Assembly: GCA_035498555.1 (NCBI GenBank)
Contig: DATKAB010000138.1
Location: 1-32,963 of the forward strand
Length of the DNA: 32,963 bases
Source: Candidatus Sulfotelmatobacter sp.
GTDB taxonomy: Bacteria; Eisenbacteria; RBG-16-71-46
Reading direction: 5' to 3'
Under the pieces are notes generated by a model. It was not told the DNA's origin, made no database searches, and worked only from the letters and a program-made list of their open reading frames with translations. Position numbers and translations under genes: made by a program. Of this stretch, positions 14,208 through 21,783 are shown one piece after another. Numbering within the stretch: position 1 is the stretch's first letter; the number at the start of each line of letters is the position of its first letter.

Positions 14208-15887
14208 ATGACAACCCTGACGGTTCCGGGTTGGTTCGTGCGCGGTCCGGTCGTGCACCGGTCGCGTCAGATCGCACGCGTGCTGACGCTGCACGGCCTC
14301 GGGACGCTGGCCGACCAGCTCGGCCTTGGTCGCTTCGCGCCGGTGCTCAGGACCGGGCCGCCGCGCGCGCCACTCAGCCAGGCGGAACGCGTGCGGCTCG
14401 CGCTCGGCGAGCTGGGCGCCACGTTCATCAAGCTCGGCCAGACGCTCAGCACGCGCGCCGACTTGCTGCCGCCGGATTTCATCGAGCAGCTCTCGATGCT
14501 GCAGGACGCGGCGCCTCGCGTTCCGATTGAAGCGATTCGCGAGACGATCGCAACCGACCTCGGCGAGGTTCCCGAGCGGCTATTCGCGAAGTTCGATCCG
14601 GCGCCGATCGCTTCGGCCTCGATCGGCCAGGTGCACGCGGCCGAGCTGCCGAACGGCGCGCAGGTGGTGGTGAAGGTCCGGCGGCCCGGGGTGCGGGACG
14701 AAGTGGAGCGCGATCTCGAGATCCTGACCGGCATCGCGCGCTGGGTGGAAACGCAGACCGCTCTCGGGCGCGACTACGAACTCATGCCGATCGTCGAGGA
14801 GTTCGCTTTCACGATCCGCAACGAACTCGACTACCGGGCCGAAGCGCAGAACGCCGACCGGCTGCGCCGCTTCCTGGCCGGCGACGCTCGGTTTCGGGTG
14901 CCCTTCGTCTACTGGGACTGGACCACGGAGCGCGTGCTCACCCTGGAGCGCATCGAGGGCGTGAAGATCCTTGATCTCAAGACGCTCGAAGAGCGCGGCA
15001 TCTCGCGGCGCCTGATCGCCGAAAACGCGGTCAGCCTGTTCCTGCGCACCGCGCTCGAGCTCGGCCTGTTCCACGCCGATCCCCATCCGGGCAATTTCTT
15101 CGTTCAGCCCGACGGCGCGCTGGGAATCGTGGATTTCGGCATGGTAGGCCGGCTCAATCCGGCGCTCCGCCAGCATCTCATGCGCGCGGGCGCCGCCGCG
15201 ATCCAGCAGGACGCCGACAGCCTGGTCGAGGAGCTCTACGCGCTCGGCGTCGCCGGTCGCAATGCGCAGCGTCACGGGTTCCTCCGCGACATCGATCACG
15301 TGATCACCCGATACGGCGGCCTTTCAATCCGAGAGATCAGCGCCACCGAGGTCACGAATCAGCTCACTGCGATCGCGTTCAGGCACAAGCTCCAGCTCCC
15401 CGGCGAGCTGGCGCTGCTCCTGCGCGTGCTGACGATGAGCGAGGGGGTCGGCCTCAGGCTCGACCCGGAGTTTCGCTCGCTCGAGTACGCGACGCCGTTC
15501 TTCAAGCGCCAGTGGCTCGAGGCTCATTCGCTGAAAACCACGGTGCGCCGCCTGGAGCGGGCGGCATCCGATGCCGCGCAGCTCGGTGCCGAGCTTCCGC
15601 GCCGCACCGAGCGACTGCTGAGCCGCCTCGAACGCGGTGAGCTCGAGCTCAACATCCGCACCGAGGGACTCGAGCGGCTCACGAATCAGTTCCAGCACAT
15701 GACCAATCGCCTGGCGCTGGCCGTGGTGCTCGCCGCCTCGGTGGTGGCGCTCGGCGTGGCACTCGGCGTGCGGCGCGTGCCCGGGCTCGAGCACTATCTC
15801 AACTGGCTCTTCACGCTCGGCTTCCTGTTCTCGCTCGCGTTTGGCGTCTGGCTGATCCTCAGCATTCTGCGCTCGAATCGAAGGTGA
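14208..15887 (+). CDS. UbiB/ABC1/AarF-family atypical kinase, membrane-anchored
   Basis: 559 aa. GAGG precedes the ATG at 14208 by 7-8 nt. Family signatures: the N-terminal KxGQ motif (FIKLGQTLSTRADLLP, residues about 78-93), the Ala-rich nucleotide loop (PIASASIGQVHAAEL), VVVKVRRPG with the ATP-site Lys, and the catalytic/metal segment ADPHPGNFF...IVDFGM. The C-terminus has two transmembrane helices (about 505-525 and 535-555), as in UbiB/COQ8. UbiB ATPases support ubiquinone biosynthesis and lipid handling in the inner membrane; the partner pathway here is unknown because no ubi or men genes are present. The 3' end overlaps the convergent PRPP-synthetase-like gene by 94 bp. Confidence 0.92.
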   Translation: MTTLTVPGWFVRGPVVHRSRQIARVLTLHGLGTLADQLGLGRFAPVLRTGPPRAPLSQAERVRLALGELGATFIKLGQTLSTRADLLPPDFIEQLSMLQDAAPRVPIEAIRETIATDLGEVPERLFAKFDPAPIASASIGQVHAAELPNGAQVVVKVRRPGVRDEVERDLEILTGIARWVETQTALGRDYELMPIVEEFAFTIRNELDYRAEAQNADRLRRFLAGDARFRVPFVYWDWTTERVLTLERIEGVKILDLKTLEERGISRRLIAENAVSLFLRTALELGLFHADPHPGNFFVQPDGALGIVDFGMVGRLNPALRQHLMRAGAAAIQQDADSLVEELYALGVAGRNAQRHGFLRDIDHVITRYGGLSIREISATEVTNQLTAIAFRHKLQLPGELALLLRVLTMSEGVGLRLDPEFRSLEYATPFFKRQWLEAHSLKTTVRRLERAASDAAQLGAELPRRTERLLSRLERGELELNIRTEGLERLTNQFQHMTNRLALAVVLAASVVALGVALGVRRVPGLEHYLNWLFTLGFLFSLAFGVWLILSILRSNRR

Positions 15888-16801
15888 TCGGGGCGAAGCG
15901 CGCTGGCGAGCAGCGGCGCCACCGACTCGATTTCGAGGAATCCGCCGGCCAGGGCCACGGCGCGAGGGTGGCTGTCGGTGGTGACCAGCCGATCGAGGAG
16001 GCCGCTGGCGCCGAGGCGATCGAGCGCGTCTCCCGGGAACACTCCATGGGTGGCGAACGCGCTGACTCCCGCCGCGCCCGCTTCGCGATAGGCGCGCGCC
16101 GCGCCGAGCAGCGTGGAGCCGCTCCGAATCATGTCATCGCAGATCACCACCTGACGGCCACGGACGTCGGCGAGCAGGGCGACCACTTCCGTGCGCTCGG
16201 GGCCGAGGCGCCGCTTGTGCGCGAACGCCGCCCTGACGTTCAGCTCGTCCGCCAGCCGCTGCACCCACTTCGCCCGCCCGGCGTCGGCGCTCGCCAGTAC
16301 GAAGTCGCTTCCGCCGAGGCGGCGCGCCACCTCGGCGACCAGCGGCTCGACACCGATCGCGGCCGCTCCGAGTCCCGGACGGAAGTAGTACGGGAGGCCT
16401 TCCGAGTGTGGATCGAGAATCGCGATCCGGGTCCCGCCTCGCGCCGGAGGAATCGCCGACAGCAGTGACGCCCGCGTCTTCGCCGTGACGACTTCGCCCG
16501 GCCGTCCGGCGCGATCCATGGTGGAGTAGCCGAAGTAAGGGATGACCAGCGTCAGTCGCGAGGCGCCGGACTCGACCAGGCCGGTCGCCAGATCGAACAG
16601 CCGGCAGGTCTGTTCGTCGCTCACGGTGCCGGCGATCAAGACGACATCGCGCCCCGCAAGCGGCGTCAGGATCCGCTGGAAGAGTTCGCCGTCGGGAAAG
16701 ATCTCCCGCGCGACCTCGCCGGGTTCGAAGCCGCGTAGCCGGCATACGGCCGCGCCCAGCTCCCGATAGGGCTCGCTCGTGAACAGCAGCGCCGAGCTCA
16801 C
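15794..16801 (-). CDS. Ribose-phosphate pyrophosphokinase-like protein
   Basis: 335 aa. The start is GTG at 16801, with GGGAG 7 nt upstream, inside the stop of the preceding gene (GTGA). PRPP-synthetase features: IFPDGELFQRI near 34-45, IPYFGYSTMDR (canonical IPYxxYxRQDR) near 87-97, LDPHSEGLPYYF near 129-140, ASADAGRAKWVQ near 170-181, the KRRLGPERTEV flexible loop near 196-206, and the PRPP loop VVICDDMIRSGST near 218-230. The enzyme makes PRPP from ribose 5-phosphate and ATP; several variant residues suggest a divergent member. The last 30 or so residues (after LLASALR) are antisense to the UbiB membrane helix and look like an extension past the family's normal end. Confidence 0.88.
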   Translation of the reverse strand: MSSALLFTSEPYRELGAAVCRLRGFEPGEVAREIFPDGELFQRILTPLAGRDVVLIAGTVSDEQTCRLFDLATGLVESGASRLTLVIPYFGYSTMDRAGRPGEVVTAKTRASLLSAIPPARGGTRIAILDPHSEGLPYYFRPGLGAAAIGVEPLVAEVARRLGGSDFVLASADAGRAKWVQRLADELNVRAAFAHKRRLGPERTEVVALLADVRGRQVVICDDMIRSGSTLLGAARAYREAGAAGVSAFATHGVFPGDALDRLGASGLLDRLVTTDSHPRAVALAGGFLEIESVAPLLASALRPDHLRFERRMLRISQTPNASENRKPSVKSQLR

Positions 16802-17496
16802 GATTTCACTCCCGAGAGGGGGCCGCGCGCGGGCGGGCCCGAAGCGGGACGAGGGCTCGCGAACTCGCGCAGCACTTCCAACACCCGTTCGTCCGAAACC
16901 TGCTCGAACTCGCGGTAGAACTGGCCGATCGCCCACAGGAAATCGGCCTCGATCAGGCAGACGACGCGCTCGCAGAGCGGGCGAATCTCCTCGAGCCGCT
17001 CGCGCGCCGCCACCGGCACCGCCATCACGACCTCGCCGGCCCCTCCCGCGCGCACCGCGCGGAGGGCGGCGATCATGGTGGATCCGGTGGCGATCCCGTC
17101 ATCGGTGACGATCACCGTGCGGTCCGCCACCCTGGCCTGCGGGCGGACCTGACGGAACAGGCGGCGCCGGCGCTCGATCTCGGACATCTGCCGCCGCCGC
17201 TCCTCGTCGACGTAGCGCTCGCTGGCCTCGATGAGGCCCTCGGCGCGCGGATCCAGATAGACCTCGCCGGTCTCCGAGATCGCCCCGAGCGCGAGCTCGG
17301 GCTGATTCGGAGCGCGAAGTTTTCGCGCCAGCACAATGTCGAGCTCGGCCGGAAGCCGGCGGGCTATCGGCAGCGCGATCTCGATTCCGCCCCGCGGAAT
17401 CGCCAGCACCAGCGGGTTCGTGACGGGGAGACCACGCAACCGGTCCGCCAGCCGGTGACCGGCGTCCTCGCGATTCTCAAATTGAGTGAGCAGCAT
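16798..17496 (-). CDS. Phosphoribosyltransferase-family protein
   Basis: 232 aa type I PRTase fold. Near the N-terminus LVLAIPRGGIEIALPIA contains the PPi-loop region (PRGG). The PRPP-binding motif is TVIVTDDGIATGSTMIAAL (about residues 127-145) with the paired Asp and the GST loop. An Arg-rich helix (YVDEERRRQMSEIERRRRLF) lies between them. Members with this architecture are often annotated only as phosphoribosyltransferase; the base or acceptor is unknown. The gene overlaps the hydrolase upstream by 20 bp and the PRPP-synthetase-like gene downstream by 4 bp, so the three are co-translated. Hydrolase plus PRTase is a pairing I recall from many bacteria and archaea. Confidence 0.88.
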   Translation of the reverse strand: MLLTQFENREDAGHRLADRLRGLPVTNPLVLAIPRGGIEIALPIARRLPAELDIVLARKLRAPNQPELALGAISETGEVYLDPRAEGLIEASERYVDEERRRQMSEIERRRRLFRQVRPQARVADRTVIVTDDGIATGSTMIAALRAVRAGGAGEVVMAVPVAARERLEEIRPLCERVVCLIEADFLWAIGQFYREFEQVSDERVLEVLREFASPRPASGPPARGPLSGVKS

Positions 17497-18151
17497 CGGT
17501 CGCCTCCTGCCGCAGGTGCGCGAGGAACCAGTCTCGCGCCATCGCCGCCGCCTCTTCGAGCGCGCCGGGTTCCTCGAACAGATGGGTCGCGCCCGGAACG
17601 ATGCTCAGCCGGGTCTCACATTCCAGCTTCGCCATGGCTTGGCGATTGAGCCGCAGCACCTCCTCGTCCCGCCCTCCCACGATCAGCAGAGTCGGCGAAT
17701 CCACCCGGACGAGCCAACCGCCCGCGAGATCCGGACGGCCTCCTCGCGAGACCACGGCGCGCACGCGGTGATCGCGCGCCGCCGCCACCAGCGCCGCGGC
17801 AGCGCCGGTGCTGGCGCCGAAGATGCCGAGTGGAGCCGCGCAAGTCGCGGGGTTGCGGCGCGTCCAGCGAATCGCGGCCAGCAGCCGGCTCGCGAGCAGC
17901 TCGATGTCGAACACGTTTCGGCGATCCTCGGCCTCGCTCTCGATCAGCAGGTCGAACAACAGCGTCGCGAAACCGGCCTCGCTGAGAGCCCCGGCCACGA
18001 ATCGATTGCGCGGGCTGTAGCGGCTGCTCCCGCTGCCGTGAGCGAACAGCACCACGCCCCGCATTGAGCCCGGCAGCGACAAGGTACCGGGAAGCGCCGC
18101 CTCGCCTGCCGGGATCACCACTTCTCTCGACTCCACGCGCGCCGTCATCAT
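17477..18151 (-). CDS. Dienelactone-hydrolase-like alpha/beta hydrolase
   Basis: 224 aa. The catalytic triad is readable: nucleophile Ser114 in GASTG, Asp162 in VGGRDEEV and His190 in GATHLFEE; the oxyanion region is FAHGSGSSRYSPRN near 37-50. The fold matches the dienelactone-hydrolase family, but the classical enzyme uses Cys, so the substrate should not be assumed to be a dienelactone. It starts at ATG 18151 (a second ATG follows at once) with GGGAGGGAG upstream. The same ATG overlaps the stop of the very long prim-pol frame (ATGA). It is the first gene of a three-gene unit with the PRTase and PRPP-synthetase-like proteins. Confidence 0.88.
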   Translation of the reverse strand: MMTARVESREVVIPAGEAALPGTLSLPGSMRGVVLFAHGSGSSRYSPRNRFVAGALSEAGFATLLFDLLIESEAEDRRNVFDIELLASRLLAAIRWTRRNPATCAAPLGIFGASTGAAAALVAAARDHRVRAVVSRGGRPDLAGGWLVRVDSPTLLIVGGRDEEVLRLNRQAMAKLECETRLSIVPGATHLFEEPGALEEAAAMARDWFLAHLRQEATDAAHSI

Positions 18152-20004
18152 GAGACTCCCTCCCGCGTTCGGGTTCGGGTACGTTGGCGTTCGTCCTGCA
18201 GGTCACGCCCCGGTCGAGAGAGCTTCCCCAAGTGAACGCCTCCAAGTCGTCGCAAGCTCGGGTGGTCGCGCGGCTCGGCTGGCTGGTCGGCGGCGCAGTC
18301 CTCGTCGCGGTGATCCTCGTCGCCTTCAGTGTGTCCGAGGCTCGGGTCTTCTCTCGCTTGCTCACCGGCGCCGATCCCCGATTCCTCCTTCCCGCCCTGC
18401 TGCTTCAGGGCGGAACCTATTTCTCCCAGGCCGAGATCTTCGGCACGGCGCCGCGCGCCGCGGGGTTTCCGGTTCCTCGATCGAGGTTGCTCGAGCTCAG
18501 CCTTTCGAAGCTCTTCCTCGACCAGACGCTGCCCACCGCTGGGCTCGGCAGTACGGCGGTCGTCGCCGCGGCCCTGGTCCGGTGCGGCGTGCCGCGCCCG
18601 GCGGTCGCCGCCGGCGCCGTGCTCAACTTCGTTTCTTACCAGGCGGCCTATGGCCTGATGCTGCTGGCCGCGCTCGCGATCTTCGCGATGCTCCGAGGCG
18701 CCGGCCTCGTGCTGGTGCTCGCGATCGGCCTGCTCTCCGTGTTCAGCCTCTCGCTGGCTTTCGCGCTCCTCTCGCTGGCCGGCCGCCGGCCCGCTCCCGG
18801 CTCCGCGTTGCCGCGCCTCCCACTGGTACGCGGCCTGCTGAGCTTCATCGCCGACGCCGACGTGGCTCTGACGCGTGGGCCGCGGTGGCTCGCCGAGAGC
18901 GTGCTGTGGCAGATGCTGATCTTTCTCCTCGACACCGGCACTCTGTGGCTGGTGATCCGTTCGCTGGGCGCCGTCTCTCCACCGGTCGTGGTATTCACGA
19001 GCCTGATGATCAGCAGCCTCTTCCGCGTGGTCGGATTCCTTCCCGGCGGCCTCGGCACCTACGAGGCCAGCTCGGTGCTCACCCTGAAGCTGATGGGGGT
19101 CGGCGTTCCGATCGCGCTCGCGGCGACCCTCATTTTCCGGCTCCTCACCTTCTGGGCGCCCATGCTGCCGGGGTTCTGGTTCTCGCGCCGCGCGCTCGGC
19201 CGCTGAACGCGGCGTCTCCCCGGCGCGCGCCGCGCGGGTTCGCATCACGCTGACCACGGTGCGCTCGACTTCGTGGTCGGAGAGCGGCGGCCGGCAGCAA
19301 GTGCGGTTCCACGCGATCAGCAGCTCGAGCGCGACCGCCGGGTCCACGCCATGCCACAGCAGGTGCCCGGTCAGCGAGGCGATGGTCTGATTGCGCGCGC
19401 CCTGCTCCACGCCGGAGCGAACCAGATCGCGCCATTGCCCGAGCGAACGGCCGCGGGGACGCGTGTCGGCATGCAGGCGATCGAGCAGCCACTGAGGCAT
19501 CGGAGCGGGAGCGACCGAACCGGGCTCGTGTCCCGGGCGCCACTGATAACGACCTCCCGAAGGGTGCAGCGAAGGGGGGACGATCACGATCCCGCCATCG
19601 CCCTCGAGGTCGAGGCCCGGGGCGAACCCGATGCGACTGTGCATGGGCGCCTCGGGAGCCACGAAGAACAGATGTCGGCCACCGCCTCCGGTGATCGACT
19701 CGAGAGTGGCGGGGATCGGCCCATGCTTGGATTCCAGCGACGCGAGAGTCTCGTCGCCGCGGTGGCGAGGATCCGCGTCCAGCACCACGATTCCCGAGAC
19801 GCGACCGGTCACGACGCCGAGATTCGCGTCCGGCCAGCTCTCGAGCCAGCGCCGAATCTCGGCCGGGTCGGCCAGCCGGTGCTGGAACTCCTCCCAGGCA
19901 ATCATCGGCACCTTGGAGCCGGGCCGGATCGGAATCACCGACCAGCCACGGCGACGGCAGTCGAGGGCGCTGCCCAATCGATCCGGGATCGGCGATGGTT
20001 TCAT
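18148..20004 (-). CDS. Prim-pol (bifunctional DNA primase/polymerase) protein with antisense read-through tail
   Basis: 618 codons from ATG 20004 (GGGGAG 7-8 nt upstream) to the first in-frame stop at 18148. Residues about 10-175 are an AEP prim-pol domain: VVLDADP with the metal pair D76/D78, GGGGRHLFF with H111, and GLDLEGDGG with D132. Residues about 188-258 resemble a primase C-terminal helical domain (RDLVRSGVEQGARNQTIASL, LSDHEVERTVVSVM). From Ser267 onward the frame lies exactly in codon register on the reverse strand of the UPF0104 gene (18232-19206). Its sequence turns into a low-complexity Glu/Gln/Arg/His-rich stretch, as expected for the complement of membrane-helix codons. The useful protein is probably residues 1-270; the natural stop seems to be lost. 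No replicon or phage genes adjoin it. Confidence 0.7.
   Translation of the reverse strand: MKPSPIPDRLGSALDCRRRGWSVIPIRPGSKVPMIAWEEFQHRLADPAEIRRWLESWPDANLGVVTGRVSGIVVLDADPRHRGDETLASLESKHGPIPATLESITGGGGRHLFFVAPEAPMHSRIGFAPGLDLEGDGGIVIVPPSLHPSGGRYQWRPGHEPGSVAPAPMPQWLLDRLHADTRPRGRSLGQWRDLVRSGVEQGARNQTIASLTGHLLWHGVDPAVALELLIAWNRTCCRPPLSDHEVERTVVSVMRTRAARAGETPRSAAERAAREPEPRQHGRPEGEEPENEGRRERDRNADPHQLQGEHRAGLVGAEAAGKESDHAEEAADHQAREYHDRWRDGAQRTDHQPQSAGVEEKDQHLPQHALGEPPRPTRQSHVGVGDEAQQAAYQWEARQRGAGSGPAAGQREERESQREAEHGEQADREHQHEAGASEHREDRERGQQHQAIGRLVRNEVEHGAGGDRRARHAAPDQGRGDDRRTAEPSGGQRLVEEELRKAELEQPRSRNRKPRGARRRAEDLGLGEIGSALKQQGGKEESGIGAGEQAREDPSLGHTEGDEDHRDEDCAADQPAEPRDHPSLRRLGGVHLGKLSRPGRDLQDERQRTRTRTREGVS
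18232..19206 (+). CDS. UPF0104/AglD-like (lysylphosphatidylglycerol synthase TM region) membrane protein
   Basis: 324 aa from GTG 18232, which has GAGAG about 9 nt upstream; a TTG at 18184 would add 16 residues. It has seven or eight hydrophobic segments. The family signature FLPGGLGTYEASSVLTLKLMGVG near the C-terminus and LFLDQTLPTAGLGSTAVVAAAL near residues 100-120 are diagnostic of the UPF0104/DUF2156-less flippase-like group found in MprF and AglD. These proteins are thought to act on lipid carriers or phospholipids. There is no soluble synthase domain, so it is the membrane part alone. The whole gene is antisense to the 3' part of the prim-pol frame; the clear membrane-protein motifs argue that this strand is the real one. 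Confidence 0.85.
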   Translation: MNASKSSQARVVARLGWLVGGAVLVAVILVAFSVSEARVFSRLLTGADPRFLLPALLLQGGTYFSQAEIFGTAPRAAGFPVPRSRLLELSLSKLFLDQTLPTAGLGSTAVVAAALVRCGVPRPAVAAGAVLNFVSYQAAYGLMLLAALAIFAMLRGAGLVLVLAIGLLSVFSLSLAFALLSLAGRRPAPGSALPRLPLVRGLLSFIADADVALTRGPRWLAESVLWQMLIFLLDTGTLWLVIRSLGAVSPPVVVFTSLMISSLFRVVGFLPGGLGTYEASSVLTLKLMGVGVPIALAATLIFRLLTFWAPMLPGFWFSRRALGR

Positions 20005-20558
20005 GGCGGACTCCCCTTCGGTCCCGAGCGGCCGCCCCCCACATCGGGTCGTGAATGACGGAACCCCGCAGGCAGCGACCGCCGCCCACGGGGTCCGTTC
20101 GTGCCGGAAGGCGACGGGCTTCATTGCCCTCGCATGACCACCGACTCGAGCTGACATCCAGCGCCAGGCGGCGAGCCTTTCCAGGCTCTGTGCCCGGACC
20201 ATCCGACGGCGGCTCGTTCGTCCGTCGATTTGCGCTGGCGTCGGCGGGAGAACCCGCCCGGCGGTCGCGGTTCGGACCCTTCCGGCGTCTCGCATCAATT
20301 GCATCACGCGGGCCAGGCCGATGCTGGCGACGTAAGCGCGCACCCGCTCGTCGCCCGTAGCGGCTCATGCTGTGTGACCACTTCGGGTTCCGGAGAGAGC
20401 GCCGAACAGCACGCGGTCTCGGGTTCTTGGGTCTCGTCCCGGTTCCTCGCCCCGGACTCCTGTCAATCCGGCACTCGACTGCCGGCATGGCAGCAGTCGG
20501 CACGCGGCAGGTCGCATGCGAGTGCTGCGTGCGGCTGATCGACCAGGCCCTGAGCCGT
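20005..20558. other. 554-bp intergenic region, no recognisable gene
   Basis: This lies between the divergent prim-pol and DinB-like genes. The prim-pol frame stays open upstream to 20343 but the extension has no family features or Shine-Dalgarno. The short plus-strand frame 20367-20561 has no ribosome binding site and an odd composition. I see only imperfect hairpins (for example GACTGC...GCAGTC near 20479-20500) and an AT-rich patch near 20295. I cannot assign a function. Confidence 0.5.
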
Positions 20559-20564
20559 TAGAAT
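20559..20564 (+). promoter_or_regulatory. Leaderless -10 box of the DinB-like gene
   Basis: TAGAAT (five of six consensus bases), seven bases before the ATG at 20572. A weak CTGATC lies 18 bp upstream of it as a possible -35. No Shine-Dalgarno is present. Confidence 0.45.
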
Positions 20565-20571
20565 CGGCTGC

Positions 20572-21114
20572 ATGAGGTTTCGAGTCGATCAGGCGGCCGA
20601 AGTGCTGCGCCGCACTCCCACCACCCTGCGGGCCTTGCTGTCGGGTCTGAGCGTGCCGTGGATTGGGGGCAACGAAGGCCCGGACACGTTCAGTGCCTTC
20701 GACGTGGTCGGCCATCTCATCGACGGCGAGGAGACCGATTGGATTCCGCGCGCCCGCATCATCCTCGCGCGCGGCGAAAGCGTGCGCTTCGAACCCTACG
20801 ACCGGTTCCGCCACCTGGCGCGCAACCGTGATCGCGCGCTCGATTCCTTGCTCGACGAGTTCGCGGTGCTGCGCGCCGCCAATCTCGACCTGTTGGAGTC
20901 CTGGCGGCTGACCGATAACCAGCTCGATCTCCCCGGGCTGCACCCCACCCTCGGTCCCGTCACGCTTCGCCAGCTCCTCGCGTCGTGGGTGGTGCACGAC
21001 CTGGGGCACATCGCGCAGGCGGCGCGAGTCATGGCGAAGCAGTATCGGGACGAGTCCGGCCCCTGGGTTCCGTTTCTCCCGGTGCTGACCGATCACGAGG
21101 TGCCTCGCTCCTAG
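20572..21114 (+). CDS. DinB-like four-helix-bundle protein
   Basis: 180 aa. It has the DinB/YfiT superfamily pattern of three metal-binding histidines: one in FDVVGHLIDGEETDW (about residue 48) and two in VVHDLGHIAQ (about 143 and 147). The family includes thiol-dependent S-transferases (bacillithiol or mycothiol) and many uncharacterised proteins. There is a tandem-GNAT, MshD-like gene in the same window, but it is 17 kb away and no direct link can be claimed. The gene heads a plus-strand series of four, with 30 bp to the next. Confidence 0.85.
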   Translation: MRFRVDQAAEVLRRTPTTLRALLSGLSVPWIGGNEGPDTFSAFDVVGHLIDGEETDWIPRARIILARGESVRFEPYDRFRHLARNRDRALDSLLDEFAVLRAANLDLLESWRLTDNQLDLPGLHPTLGPVTLRQLLASWVVHDLGHIAQAARVMAKQYRDESGPWVPFLPVLTDHEVPRS

Positions 21115-21144
21115 GCCCGCGCCCCGTCACCGGCGAGGCCGCTC

Positions 21145-21774
21145 GTGATCGAGACCGAACAGTCTCCCCCGTATCGCGTGTTCGAGGATTCCTCTCTGTA
21201 TGGAATCCTGATCGGCAACGCGCTCGCCTTCCTCTCGGCGGTAACGCGGCACTGGTCGATTGCACCGCTGCTCTGGATCTACTGGGGCCAGAGCGTGGCG
21301 ATCGGTGTCTCGAACGTGATTCGCATGCTGCGGCTGCGGGAGTTCTCGACCGAGGGCTTCCAGCTGGGCGGCCGGCCGGTTCCGGCCACGCGGGATTCGC
21401 TCGAGCAGAGCGCGCTGTTTTTCTCGTTCCACTACGGGTTCTTTCACCTCGTGTACGCGCTGTTCCTCGCCGCCGGCGCTGTCGGCGGCCGGCTCGCCGA
21501 GGCGGAGGTGCCGTGGGTGCTCGGCAACATCGCGACCTTTGCGATCGCGCACGGCTATTCACTCCTGATCAATCATGGGCGCGACTTCCGCCAGAAGAAG
21601 CCGAATCTCGGAACGCTGGTGTTCTATCCCTACCTTCGCATTCTGCCCATGCATCTGGCGATCATCCTGGGAAGCACGATGATCGGCGTCGCTGTGCCGG
21701 TGTTCATCGGGCTCAAGACCCTCGCCGACGCCGGTCTTCACGCCGTCGAGCGCCGGCTGTTCCGGGGCGAGTAG
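21145..21774 (+). CDS. Multi-pass membrane protein, DUF6498-like
   Basis: 209 aa. The start is GTG 21145, with GAGG about 8 nt upstream. There are five or six hydrophobic segments: near 18-35, 39-58, 88-113, 123-140 and 160-190. Recognisable patterns are IYWGQSVAIGVSNVIRML and FFSFHYGFFHLVYALF, with HGYSLLINHGRDFR in a loop. I associate these with the DUF6498 family, from memory. No enzymatic residues stand out beyond several conserved-looking histidines. The stop codon TAG forms part of the TAGAAT box in front of the next gene. Confidence 0.75.
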   Translation: MIETEQSPPYRVFEDSSLYGILIGNALAFLSAVTRHWSIAPLLWIYWGQSVAIGVSNVIRMLRLREFSTEGFQLGGRPVPATRDSLEQSALFFSFHYGFFHLVYALFLAAGAVGGRLAEAEVPWVLGNIATFAIAHGYSLLINHGRDFRQKKPNLGTLVFYPYLRILPMHLAIILGSTMIGVAVPVFIGLKTLADAGLHAVERRLFRGE

Positions 21775-21777
21775 AAT
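21772..21777 (+). promoter_or_regulatory. -10 box overlapping a stop codon, six bases before the next GTG
   Basis: TAGAAT begins with the stop TAG of the membrane-protein gene and ends six bases before GTG 21784. It is identical to the -10 of the DinB-like gene. No -35 match is seen at 16-18 bp, so it may be a weak internal promoter or chance. Confidence 0.3.
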
Positions 21778-21783
21778 GCTCTT

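Noticed and set aside
20367-20561. Small plus-strand ORF upstream of the DinB-like gene
   Set aside because: It has no ribosome binding site and no recognisable domain, and it overlaps the DinB promoter region.
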